Of a stretch of DNA of 64,000 nucleotides, positions 41,187 through 48,832 are shown piece by piece. The stretch comes from Salinarimonas sp. (GTDB taxonomy: Bacteria > Pseudomonadota > Alphaproteobacteria > Rhizobiales > Beijerinckiaceae), in contig NZ_CP157794.1 in NCBI RefSeq assembly GCF_040111675.1, positions 4,937,501-5,001,500 on the forward strand. Reading direction: 5' to 3'. The notes below the pieces were generated by a model, which saw only the letters and a list, made by a program, of their open reading frames with translations, made no database searches and was not told where the DNA came from. How positions within the stretch are numbered: position 1 is the stretch's first letter; each line of letters starts with the position of its first letter. The position numbers and the translations under genes are program-made.

Positions 41187-42668
41187 TCAATCCCGCGTCT
41201 TCAGGAAGCGCGCCACCTCCTCGGTGAGGCGCTTGGCCGTCGCGTCGAGGTCGCCGGCCACGCGGCGGACGTCGTCGGCCGCGCCGCCGGTGTCGCGGGC
41301 GGCGTCGTTGACGCCGCTCATGTGGTCGTTGATCTCCCGCACGGCGGCGGATTGCTCCTCGACCGCCGCGGCGATCTGGGAGGAGATCGAGGACAGGGAG
41401 CCGATCTCGGAGACGATGGTCTTGATGGCCTCCACCGTGTCCCCGGTCATGCCCTGGATCTTCTCGATCCGCATCCGGATCTCGCTCGTCGCCTTGGCGG
41501 TCTGGGTGGCGAGCTGCTTCACCTCGGCGGCGACGACGGCGAAGCCGCGCCCGGCCGCGCCGGCGCGGGCGGCCTCGATGGTGGCGTTGAGGGCGAGCAG
41601 GTTCGTCTGCGCGGCGATGCTCTCGATGGTCTCGGTGATCGAGCCGATGTCGGCGGCCTCGTGGGCGAGGGTCTGGACGACGCCGTCGGCATCGCCGGCG
41701 CGGGTGCGCGTGGCGCTCGCCATGCCGGAGGCCGAGGTCACCTGCGTCGCGATCTCGGCGATGGAGGCGGCCATCTCCTCGGTGGCGGCGCTCACCGAGG
41801 CCGCCATGGACTGCGCCCGCTCCGCGGTATTCGCCATGGACTCCGCCGAGCGTCCCGTATCCTCGGACGTGCGCGCCATGGCCGAGACCGCCTCCTCCAC
41901 GCTGGCGGCGAGGCGGACGTTGTCGGTGATCACCGACCAGGTCACCATCGGCCCGAGATAGGCGCCGGCCGCGTCGCGGATGGCGGAGATCTTCAGGTTG
42001 AGCGTCTCGGGCCCGACCTTGATGTTCGAGCTCATCGGCATCGTGCTCTCGGGCTCGGAGAGCATGCGGTGCTGATGCGTCGGGCGCTTGTGGAAGACGT
42101 CGATGGAGGAGCCGAGCACCGTGTCGGCCTCGATCGGCAGATGCGCCTCGATCCGCTTCAGCGTCGCGAGGCTCGCCTTGTTGAGATAGTCGATGACGTA
42201 GGTCTGCGGGTCGCAGGTCATCACGTTGATCGGCATGTCGTCGATCATGGTCAGCAGCCGCTGTGTCTGGCGCTCGCGCTCCACCGCCTCCGTGACCACG
42301 TTCCAGGTCAGCACGGCCCAGCGATAGCGCCCGCGCGCGTCGTGGAGCGCGGTGATCTCGAGAGCGAGGTGCTCGGCGCCGAGCTCGATTCTGGCCGTGT
42401 GCGGCAGGTTCTTCGGGTCCGCCAGCATGCGCCGCTGGCGCTCGGGCGCCTTGTGGAAGACGTCGAGCGAGGCGCCGACGATCCGCTGTGGGTCGACCGG
42501 CAGCGCGTGCCGGATCGTCTCCAGCAGCGCCACCGAGCGCGGGTTGGCGTAGACGATGTCGAAGCTCGCGATCTCGCAGAGCATGACGGCGCTCGGCAGG
42601 GCGTCGGCCATGCGGCGGAAATCGACGTCGGCGGCATTGGCTTGGCGGGGCTTCAGCGCGGCGAGCAT
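41187..42668 (-). CDS. soluble double-PAS methyl-accepting chemotaxis protein
   Basis: Cytoplasmic-type chemoreceptor of 493 aa with no membrane segment. Two PAS modules follow each other (about residues 25-135 and 145-255), each with the same marks as the receptor at 18733-19998: an LP/MP-x-NVM opening, then ASLDVFHKAPERQR or SSIDVFHKRPTHQH, closing at VLTWNVVT or MVTWSVIT. The signalling domain contains SIAAQTNLLALNATIEAARA and RGFAVVAAEVKQLA. The ATG at 42668 is chosen because GGAG lies seven bases upstream; an ATG-like start 54 bases earlier has none. It probably joins CheA/CheW arrays in the cytoplasm. Ligand unknown. Confidence 0.9.
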   Translation of the reverse strand: MLAALKPRQANAADVDFRRMADALPSAVMLCEIASFDIVYANPRSVALLETIRHALPVDPQRIVGASLDVFHKAPERQRRMLADPKNLPHTARIELGAEHLALEITALHDARGRYRWAVLTWNVVTEAVERERQTQRLLTMIDDMPINVMTCDPQTYVIDYLNKASLATLKRIEAHLPIEADTVLGSSIDVFHKRPTHQHRMLSEPESTMPMSSNIKVGPETLNLKISAIRDAAGAYLGPMVTWSVITDNVRLAASVEEAVSAMARTSEDTGRSAESMANTAERAQSMAASVSAATEEMAASIAEIATQVTSASGMASATRTRAGDADGVVQTLAHEAADIGSITETIESIAAQTNLLALNATIEAARAGAAGRGFAVVAAEVKQLATQTAKATSEIRMRIEKIQGMTGDTVEAIKTIVSEIGSLSSISSQIAAAVEEQSAAVREINDHMSGVNDAARDTGGAADDVRRVAGDLDATAKRLTEEVARFLKTRD

Positions 42669-42835
42669 GGGCGTGCTCCGGAAGGGCTCTGGGGCGACCG
42701 CGGGGGATCGGCCGAGAACCACGCTACGCCGATGCGCTTAACGGCAGGGCCGGCGAAACGGTCTCGGCCGCGCGAGCAGGCGCGCCGAGCGGTAAACGCG
42801 CGTTAACCGATCGTCGCTGGTGAGCTCGTCGTGCC

Positions 42836-43573
42836 TCAGCGGCTCGCGTCGTCGTCCGGCAGGAGGTCCGGCCGGCGGGCGCGGGTGAGGGCGCGCGCCC
42901 GCTCGCGGCGCCAGCGCGCGATGGCGGCGTGGTTGCCCGACAGCAGCACGTCCGGGATCGTGCGCCCCTCCCAGTCCCGCGGGCGGGTGTAGTGCGGATA
43001 TTCGAGGAGCCCGCCCTCGAAGCTCTCCTCCTCGCCCGACGCGTGCGCGCCCATCACGCCGGGGAGGAGGCGCACGACCGCGTCGAGCAGGACCATGGCG
43101 GCGATCTCGCCGCCGGAGAGCACGTAGTCGCCGATCGAGACCTCGATCAGGCCGCGGCCCTCGATCACCCGCTCGTCGACGCCCTCGAAGCGCCCGCAGA
43201 CGATCAGCGCGCCGGGGCCGGCGACGAGCTCGCGCACGAAGTCCTGCCGCAGCGGCCGGCCGCGCGGGCTCATCAGCAGCCGCGGGCGCGGGTCGTCGGG
43301 GGGCGCGGCGGCGTCGAGCGCCTCGGCGAGGACGTCGGCGCGGATCACCATGCCCGGGCCGCCGCCGGCGGGCGTGTCGTCCACCGACCGATGCCGGCCG
43401 CGGCCGAAATCGCGGATGTTGCGGGCCTCGAGCGTCCAGGCGCCGCGCGCCAGCGCCTCGCCGGACAGGGAGAGCCCGAGCGGGCCCGGGAACATCTCGG
43501 GATAGAGGGTCAGCACGCTCGCGCGCCAGGGCGCCGCATCCGGCGCGGCGGCTCTCTCGCCGGGCGCGCTCAC
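42836..43573 (-). CDS. trmD: tRNA (guanine(37)-N1)-methyltransferase
   Basis: SPOUT-class enzyme that methylates G37 of tRNAs and prevents frameshifting. It has 245 aa. Visible motifs: LYPEMFPGPLGLSLSG, GGGPGMVIRADV, ALIVCGRFEGVDERVIE, and the knot segment ISIGDYVLSGGE-like (EVSIGDYVLSGGEIAAM). The GTG start overlaps the rimM stop (GTGA), so translation is coupled. It ends the ffh-GNAT-rpsP-rimM-trmD run. rplS, which normally follows trmD, is absent; a chemoreceptor gene comes next after 167 bases. Confidence 0.95.
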   Translation of the reverse strand: MSAPGERAAAPDAAPWRASVLTLYPEMFPGPLGLSLSGEALARGAWTLEARNIRDFGRGRHRSVDDTPAGGGPGMVIRADVLAEALDAAAPPDDPRPRLLMSPRGRPLRQDFVRELVAGPGALIVCGRFEGVDERVIEGRGLIEVSIGDYVLSGGEIAAMVLLDAVVRLLPGVMGAHASGEEESFEGGLLEYPHYTRPRDWEGRTIPDVLLSGNHAAIARWRRERARALTRARRPDLLPDDDASR

Positions 43574-44295
43574 CCGCCGGCTCCGTCCGCGTCGGCGTCG
43601 CTCCCGGCCGCGGCCTTCTCCTCCTCCCGCGCCTCATCGGGCTTCGGCGGGGCGAGGAAGTCCTCCGGCGGCGCGATCACGACGTGGCCGGCGGCGACGT
43701 CGACATGCGGCGCGAAGGCCTTCGTGAAGGGCAGGTAGACGCTGGTGCGGGCGCCGGGAGGCAGGATCTCCAGCAGGTCGCCCGCCCCGAAATCCGGGAC
43801 CGCGACGATGCGCCCGTAGCTGGTCCCGGCCGCGTCGCGGGCCTCGAGCCCGATCAGGTCCTCGACCAGCCACTCGTCCGGCGCGTCGGCCGAGCCGAGC
43901 GCCGCGCGCGGGGCGTAGAGCGGCAGCCGCGTGAGCGCCTCGGCCGCATTGCGGTCGGCGACGCCGTCGATGCGGGCGATCAGGATGTCCGGCGCGCCGC
44001 CGGGGGCGCGGCGGAGATCCTCGATCACGATGCGGCGGCCGTCGGCCGCGGTCAGCGGCCCGAGCCGGCCCAGCGTCAGCGGGTCCTCGGTGAAGGACTT
44101 CACCCGCACCTCGCCGCGCACGCCGTGGGCGCGGCCGAGCTCGCCGACGCGCACGCCCGAAAGCACGCTGTCGGGCGGCGGCGCGGCGGGCTCCGCGCGC
44201 GCCGGCGGCCGGCCGAGATCGGCCTGCGGCCCGCGCCCGGGAGCGCGTCCCGCCGGCCCGCGCCGCGATCCCTCTCCCCGGCGCCCGCCGCGCAT
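43570..44295 (-). CDS. rimM: ribosome maturation factor RimM
   Basis: Assists 30S subunit assembly through binding of ribosomal protein S19. It has 241 aa from the ATG, longer than usual (about 170-190). The RimM N-terminal barrel begins at VRVGELGRAHGVRGEVRVKSF near residue 48, and the PRC-barrel segment follows at DEWLVEDLIGLEA and GRIVAVPDFGAGDLLEI. The first ~45 residues are Arg/Gly/Pro-rich and may not be translated: a GTG just before VLSGVRVGEL is an alternative start. The C-terminus carries an acidic tail. It lies between rpsP (7 bases) and trmD (overlap). Confidence 0.9.
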   Translation of the reverse strand: MRGGRRGEGSRRGPAGRAPGRGPQADLGRPPARAEPAAPPPDSVLSGVRVGELGRAHGVRGEVRVKSFTEDPLTLGRLGPLTAADGRRIVIEDLRRAPGGAPDILIARIDGVADRNAAEALTRLPLYAPRAALGSADAPDEWLVEDLIGLEARDAAGTSYGRIVAVPDFGAGDLLEILPPGARTSVYLPFTKAFAPHVDVAAGHVVIAPPEDFLAPPKPDEAREEEKAAAGSDADADGAGG

Positions 44296-44302
44296 CACGC
44301 GA

Positions 44303-44677
44303 TCACGCCGAGGCTTCGCCGCCGGCGGCCTCGGCCGCCTGGGCCTCGCGCTGGGCGCGCTCGGCGGCGCGCTCCTGCGCCTTCTTGCCGGGCTTGGCCT
44401 TCTCCGGGTTGTTGCGCTCGGGGCGCTTCATCAGACCGGCCTGATCGAGGAAGCGCAGCACGCGGTCGGTGGGCTGGGCGCCCTTGGCGAGCCAGGCCTT
44501 GGCCTTCTCGACGTCGACGACGACGCGATCGGCGGCGTCCTTCGGCTTCATCGGGTCGTAGGAGCCGATGCGGTCGATGAAGCGGCCGTCGCGCGGCGAG
44601 CGGGCGTCGGCGACGACGATGCGGTAATAGGGGCGCTTCTTCGCGCCGCCGCGGGTGAGGCGGATCTTGAGGGCCAT
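44303..44677 (-). CDS. rpsP: 30S ribosomal protein S16
   Basis: Small-subunit protein bS16, 124 aa. The first 80 residues are typical (MALKIRLTRGGAKKRPYYRI, then GRFIDRIGSYDP). A lysine/alanine/glutamate-rich tail of ~40 residues (AQERAAERAQREAQAAEAAG) is common in alphaproteobacteria. The frame is open upstream, but the ATG with an AGGAGAG ribosome site is the clear start. It lies 24 bases downstream of a GNAT gene that separates it from ffh. Confidence 0.97.
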   Translation of the reverse strand: MALKIRLTRGGAKKRPYYRIVVADARSPRDGRFIDRIGSYDPMKPKDAADRVVVDVEKAKAWLAKGAQPTDRVLRFLDQAGLMKRPERNNPEKAKPGKKAQERAAERAQREAQAAEAAGGEASA

Positions 44678-44700
44678 GTCTGTTCTCTCCTGGATGAGGT

Positions 44701-45270
44701 CTAGTGAGTCGTTTCCGATGCGCGTCGCGTCTCGGACGATGGGTCGATCGCGTCGGGTCCGGGATGGCGCCAGATGTCCATCACCTCCCCGCGCAGGTCG
44801 AACGTGCCGTCGCGCCGGGCGCCCAGACGCTGGGCGACGCGCGCGGAGGCATGGTTGTCGGGGTCGACGGACGAGATCAGCGTCGTCCACCCCAGGTCTC
44901 GATAGGCGTAGTCGCGCACCCGGCGCGCCGCCTCGGTCACGTACCCGCGGCCGCGGAAGGCCGGCAGCAGGCCCCAGCCGATCTCCGGCTCCGGCCAGCC
45001 CTCGGGGAACCACAGGCCGCAATAGCCGGCATAGGCCCTCGACGCCTTGTCCTCCAGCGCCCAGAAGCCGTAGCCGCGCAGCTGCCAATGGCCGGCATAG
45101 CCCGCCATCCGCCGCCACGCGGCGATACGGTCGTGCACGCCGCCCACGTGGCGCGCGCTCTCCTCGTCGGCGTAGAAGGCCGCGAACGGCTCGAAATCCG
45201 CCTGGCGCCAGGCGCGCAGGACGAGCCGCTCGGTCTCGAGCCGCGGGATCTCGAGCGCGACGTCGCTCAC
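44701..45270 (-). CDS. GNAT family N-acetyltransferase (RimJ/RimL type)
   Basis: A 189-aa acetyltransferase of the RimJ/RimL subgroup: ETERLVLRAWRQADFEPFA at the start, GWGLLPAFRGRGYVTEAAR (acetyl-CoA pyrophosphate loop) near 100, and ISSVDPDNHASARVAQRLG in the C-terminal half. The GTG start overlaps the ffh stop (GTGA), so it is translated with ffh. It sits inside the ffh-rpsP operon, which in most relatives I know has no such gene. It may acetylate a ribosomal protein or an unrelated small substrate. Confidence 0.88.
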   Translation of the reverse strand: MSDVALEIPRLETERLVLRAWRQADFEPFAAFYADEESARHVGGVHDRIAAWRRMAGYAGHWQLRGYGFWALEDKASRAYAGYCGLWFPEGWPEPEIGWGLLPAFRGRGYVTEAARRVRDYAYRDLGWTTLISSVDPDNHASARVAQRLGARRDGTFDLRGEVMDIWRHPGPDAIDPSSETRRASETTH

Positions 45271-46844
45271 TTCTTCTTGCCTCCGAACGGGAAGCCGCCG
45301 CCGAGGCCAGGCAGGCCGCCGCCCTTCGGGCCGGGCAGGCCGGGGAGCCCCGGGGGAAGCCCCGGCGCGCCGGGCTTGCCGCCGAGACCCGGCGGCATCG
45401 GCGGCAGGCCGCCGCCTCCGCCCTGGCCCATCTTCTTCTGCATCTCCGCGATCATCTCGGGCGTGGGCTCGGGCATGCCGCCCCCCATGCCCCCGCCGCC
45501 GATGCCGAACATGTTGCCGAGCGCGGCGCCGAGCCCGCCCTTCTTGTTCTTGCCCATCATCTTCATGACGTCCGCCATCTGGCGGTGCATCTTGAGGAGC
45601 TTGTTGACGTCCTCGACCTTCACGCCCGAGCCGGCGGCGATGCGCTTCTTGCGCGAGGCCTTGAGGATGTCCGGGGTCTTGCGCTCCGCCGGCGTCATCG
45701 AATCGATGATGGCGCGCTGGCGCTTGATGATGCGGTCGTCGAGGTTGGCGCCCTCGAGCTGCTTCTTCATGGCGCCGATGCCCGGCATCATGCCCATCAG
45801 CCCGCCGAGCCCGCCGATCTTCTCCATCTGGCCGAGCTGGTCGCGCAGGTCCTCGAGGTCGAACTTGCCCTTGCGCATCTTCTCGGCGATGCGCAGCGCC
45901 TTCTCCTGGTCGAGCGTCTCCGCCGCCTTCTCGACCAGCGAGACGATGTCGCCCATGCCGAGGATGCGGTTGGCGACGCGGCTCGGGTGGAATTCCTCGA
46001 GCGCGTCGACCTTCTCGCCCGTGCCGATGAGCTTGATCGGCTTGCCGGTGACGGCGCGCATGGAGAGCGCCGCGCCGCCGCGGGAATCACCGTCCATGCG
46101 GGTGAGCACGATGCCGGTGAGGCCCATGCGGCCGTCGAAGGCGCGCGCCGTGTTGACCGCGTCCTGGCCGGTGAGGGCGTCGGCGACGAGGAGCACCTCG
46201 TGCGCGTCCACCGCCTTGCCGACGTCGGCGGCCTCCGCCATCAGCTGCTCGTCGACCGTCACGCGGCCGGCCGTGTCGAGCATGACGACGTCGTAGCCGC
46301 CGAGGCGCGCCGCCTGCATGGCGCGCTTGGCGATCTGCACGGCGCTCTGGCCCTCGACGATGGGCAGCGTGTCGACGCCGACCTGCCGGCCGAGGACGGC
46401 GAGCTGCTCCATCGCGGCGGGCCGGCGCGTGTCGAGGGAGGCCATCAGGACGCGCTTCTTCTCGCGCTCCGTCAGCCGCTTGGCGATCTTCGCGGTCGTG
46501 GTGGTCTTGCCCGAGCCCTGGAGGCCGACCATCAGGATCGGCACCGGCGGCGTGGCGCGCACGTCGATGGTCTCGGCCTCGGCGCCGAGCATCTCGACCA
46601 GCGCGTCGTTGACGATCTTGACGACCATCTGGCCCGGGGTGACCGACTTCACCACCTCGGCGCCGACCGCCCGCTCGCGCACGCGATCGGTGAAGGAGCG
46701 CACCACCTCGAGGGCGACGTCGGCCTCGAGCAGGGCGCGGCGCACCTCGCGCAGGGCCTCGTTGACGTCCGCGTCGGACAGCGAGCCGCGGCGCGTGAGG
46801 CCGTTGAGAATGCCGGAGAGGCGGTCGGACAGGCCTTCGAACAT
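45267..46844 (-). CDS. ffh: signal recognition particle GTPase Ffh
   Basis: Targets nascent membrane proteins to the translocon with 4.5S RNA and FtsY. It has 525 aa. The N domain opens MFEGLSDRLSGILNGLTRRG; the G domain has GLQGSGKTTTTAK (G1), DTRRPAA, DTAGR (G3) and TRMDGDSRGG (G4). The methionine-rich M domain follows (GGLGGLMGMMPGIGAMKKQ, SRKKRIAAGSG). The last ~85 residues are an unusual Gly/Pro/Met-rich tail (GGGGMGGGMPEP, then PGLPPGLPGLPGPKGGG). The true start is the ATG at 46844; an open stretch upstream belongs to another reading. Confidence 0.96.
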   Translation of the reverse strand: MFEGLSDRLSGILNGLTRRGSLSDADVNEALREVRRALLEADVALEVVRSFTDRVRERAVGAEVVKSVTPGQMVVKIVNDALVEMLGAEAETIDVRATPPVPILMVGLQGSGKTTTTAKIAKRLTEREKKRVLMASLDTRRPAAMEQLAVLGRQVGVDTLPIVEGQSAVQIAKRAMQAARLGGYDVVMLDTAGRVTVDEQLMAEAADVGKAVDAHEVLLVADALTGQDAVNTARAFDGRMGLTGIVLTRMDGDSRGGAALSMRAVTGKPIKLIGTGEKVDALEEFHPSRVANRILGMGDIVSLVEKAAETLDQEKALRIAEKMRKGKFDLEDLRDQLGQMEKIGGLGGLMGMMPGIGAMKKQLEGANLDDRIIKRQRAIIDSMTPAERKTPDILKASRKKRIAAGSGVKVEDVNKLLKMHRQMADVMKMMGKNKKGGLGAALGNMFGIGGGGMGGGMPEPTPEMIAEMQKKMGQGGGGGLPPMPPGLGGKPGAPGLPPGLPGLPGPKGGGLPGLGGGFPFGGKKK

Positions 46845-46846
46845 GG

Positions 46847-47071
46847 TCACTCGAGCCCTTTCGCGAGGAGCGGCGCGGCGTCCTCGTCGATCGCCGCGTC
46901 GAAATGCCGGGTCGCCGCCTCGAACTTGTCGCGGCAGCCGGGATTGCAGAAGCCGACGACGCGCCCGCGATAGCGCGTGAGCGAATCCGCCGCGATCGGG
47001 TCCCCCGACCACGGGCAGGTCGCGTTGACCGCGTCCTCGATCGTAAGCCGCTCGCGCGTGTCGTCCGTCAT
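46847..47071 (-). CDS. small Cys-containing YHS/TRASH-like domain protein
   Basis: A 74-aa protein with a compact putative metal site: ATCPWSGDPI, then RGRVVGFCNPGCRDKFE, giving a C-x~22-C-x3-C arrangement like YHS or TRASH zinc domains. It is directly upstream of ffh with two bases between. Close homologues in alphaproteobacteria are often labelled glutathione S-transferase, which the length does not support. The ATG giving MTDDTRERL is preferred; a longer form would start in Arg-rich sequence. The role may be metal handling; this is inference. Confidence 0.7.
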   Translation of the reverse strand: MTDDTRERLTIEDAVNATCPWSGDPIAADSLTRYRGRVVGFCNPGCRDKFEAATRHFDAAIDEDAAPLLAKGLE

Positions 47072-47269
47072 GCTCACCCCGAGCCCGATATGGGCGCAAG
47101 CGCCCCGCCTCGCCACCGCTCCCCGCCCGAAACGCAACGCCGATCGCGCCCGAGGGCGCGACGCGCTGTCGGGCGTTGACCTCCGGCCTCGCGGGACCGG
47201 TCGGCGGATGAGCGTTCGTCCAGGACGAAGAGCTGAGGGGGAGGGAGGTACAGGGGGACGGGGGGAGAG

Positions 47270-47677
47270 TCAAGGATGTGCGGGCGGGGTGATCAGGCGG
47301 ACGTCCGGGAAGTAGCGGCGGAAGGGCTTCGGGTCGCGCGTGAGAAGCGGCCAGTTCTCCACGGCGGCGTGCGCGCCGATGAAGAAGTCGGGAATGACGC
47401 TCGTGCGGCGCCCGCCACTGGCGAGAAAGCGGCCGAACGCCTGCGCGGCGACGTGCAATGCAGCACGCGGCGTCCGCGCGAGCTGAACGCCGACCCCGGC
47501 CAGCATGTCGTCCAGCTCGTCCACCCGCTCATAACGCACGGCGAGTTCCGCGTAGACGACGTCGGTGACGTAGAGCGGGCCGGCGCTCAAGGCTTCGTCG
47601 ATCCGCGCATTCGACCAGTCGCCCCACACGGGATCGTTCGTGACCAGATCGAGGACGACATTGCTGTCGACGAGCAT
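47270..47677 (-). CDS. vapC: type II toxin, PIN-domain ribonuclease VapC
   Basis: RNase toxin of 135 aa. Metal-binding acidic residues of the PIN fold are visible: Asp4 in MLVDSNVVLD, Glu in DVVYAELAVRYE, Asp in VIPDFFIGAHA, and Asp in LLTRDPKPFRRYFPD. The antitoxin gene lies 4 bases upstream on the same strand, the standard vapBC order. The catalytic set looks complete, so the toxin is probably active. The target (often initiator tRNA or rRNA) is not known. Confidence 0.9.
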   Translation of the reverse strand: MLVDSNVVLDLVTNDPVWGDWSNARIDEALSAGPLYVTDVVYAELAVRYERVDELDDMLAGVGVQLARTPRAALHVAAQAFGRFLASGGRRTSVIPDFFIGAHAAVENWPLLTRDPKPFRRYFPDVRLITPPAHP

Positions 47678-47681
47678 CGGC

Positions 47682-47936
47682 TCAGAAGGGATCGCCGGGC
47701 GCCCGCCCGCGCGTCAGCCGCAGCAACTCGTCCGTGGAAAGGCCGGGGCCCGCGTGTCCGCGATAGCGTGCGACGCGTCGAGCGACGTCCGGGTCCACCT
47801 TCCTCAGCACGATCCGGCCATCGTCCGTGGAGTCGAAGGCGACATGACTGCCGGGCTCCAGCCCGAGCCGAGCCCGCAAGTCCGCCGGGATCGTAACGGC
47901 GCCTTCGGCCGTGACGCGGCTCGTGATCTCGCTCAT
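47682..47936 (-). CDS. vapB: type II antitoxin, AbrB/SpoVT-MazE fold (VapB)
   Basis: An 84-aa antitoxin. The N-terminal swapped-hairpin DNA-binding domain reads SRVTAEGAVTIPADLRARLGLEPGS-like, with VAFDSTDDGRIVLRK next; the C-terminal tail (DELLRLTRGR) should wrap the toxin. The ATG at 47936 fits the family; upstream sequence is Arg-rich and not typical. It lies 4 bases before vapC and probably represses the pair's own promoter, which should lie in 47937-48077. Confidence 0.88.
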   Translation of the reverse strand: MSEITSRVTAEGAVTIPADLRARLGLEPGSHVAFDSTDDGRIVLRKVDPDVARRVARYRGHAGPGLSTDELLRLTRGRAPGDPF

Positions 47937-48077
47937 GACGGTGCGCCTCGCACTTCGCTCTTGGACGCCCACAAGATGGCGTGTTCCCCCGCCCCCCGCA
48001 AGCGCCGCCCCGCCCCCCCGAACCCCACCCGCCCCCGCGTCGTTTCCCGCGAAACCCACGCCGACACGGAGGCCGCC

Positions 48078-48341
48078 ATGGACCAGGGTCCGCATCCGCT
48101 CAACCGGGAACTCGCCGTCGATCTCGACCGGATCGAGGCCGTGCGGCGGGTCGATCCGCATTTCGACAAGATCGTCGCGCGCTACGAGGAGGTCGATCGG
48201 GAGATCGGCAGGATCGACGCCCGCGAGGAGCTGCGCACGGACGACGAGGAGAAGGTGCTGCGCGAGCACCGCGTCGTGCTGCGCGACGCCATCGCCCAGC
48301 GCCTGCGCGAAGAGGGGCCGGGCCGAGGGCGCCCGGCCTAG
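48078..48341 (+). CDS. YdcH/DUF465 family protein
   Basis: An 87-aa, entirely helical protein, rich in charged residues. The core HFDKIVARYEEVDREIGRID matches the DUF465 (YdcH) family, small antiparallel coiled-coil proteins of unknown function. The ribosome site CGGAGG lies before the ATG. Its stop codon falls at the junction of a 16-base tandem duplication (48325-48356). It diverges from vapB and converges with ridA. Confidence 0.82.
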   Translation: MDQGPHPLNRELAVDLDRIEAVRRVDPHFDKIVARYEEVDREIGRIDAREELRTDDEEKVLREHRVVLRDAIAQRLREEGPGRGRPA

Positions 48342-48356
48342 AGGGCGCCCGGCCTA
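48325..48356. repeat. 16-base tandem duplication at the YdcH-like stop codon
   Basis: GAGGGCGCCCGGCCTA occurs twice without spacer (48325-48340, 48341-48356), and a degenerate third unit (GAGCGCGCCCGG) follows. Each unit is itself partly palindromic (GGGCGCCC). The TAG stop spans the junction of the first two. It lies in the gap between convergent genes and may form part of a terminator. Confidence 0.7.
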
Positions 48357-48379
48357 GAGCGCGCCCGGCGCGAACGGCC

Positions 48380-48733
48380 TCAGACGGCCGCGGTGACGGC
48401 GATCTCGACGGTGAGGTCGGGGCGGGCGAGCTTCGCCTCGACGGTGGCGCGCGCCGGCGCGCAGCCGGGGGCGATCCAGGCGTCCCACACCGCGTTCATC
48501 TCGGCGAAGGTCGCGATGTCGGCGAGCCAGATGTTGGCGGTCAGCAGCTTCGTCTTGTCCGTGCCCGCCTTGGCGAGGAGATCGTCGATCAGGCCGAGGA
48601 TCTCGCGGGTCTGGTCGGAGACCGCGCCGCCCGCCGTCTCCTTGGCCACCTGGCCGGCGGTGGCGACGACGCCGCCGTGAACGACCGCCATGGACATGCG
48701 CGGGCCGGGATCGATGCGGGTGATGTCGGACAT
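48380..48733 (-). CDS. RidA family protein (reactive enamine/imine deaminase)
   Basis: A 117-aa member of the RidA/YjgF/UK114 family, which hydrolyse 2-aminoacrylate and similar enamines formed by PLP enzymes. The conserved arginine appears in CAPARATVEAKL near residue 95. The start MSDITRIDPGPRMSMAVVHGG and GLIDDLLAKAG are typical of a RidA subgroup. It stands alone on its strand. Its subgroup, and so its activity, is not certain, since not all groups are deaminases. Confidence 0.88.
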   Translation of the reverse strand: MSDITRIDPGPRMSMAVVHGGVVATAGQVAKETAGGAVSDQTREILGLIDDLLAKAGTDKTKLLTANIWLADIATFAEMNAVWDAWIAPGCAPARATVEAKLARPDLTVEIAVTAAV

Positions 48734-48832
48734 GGATGGGGTCTCCCGAGAGTGACGTGTCGAAGGGAGCCCGTGATGGACCGGGGCGCGCGCGGGAGCA
48801 AGAGGCGCGACCGGGCGCAGGAGCGCAGGCCC

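Noticed and set aside
46847..47137. Glutathione S-transferase
   Set aside because: Only 74-96 residues and no thioredoxin-fold motif; the cysteine pattern fits a small metal-binding domain.
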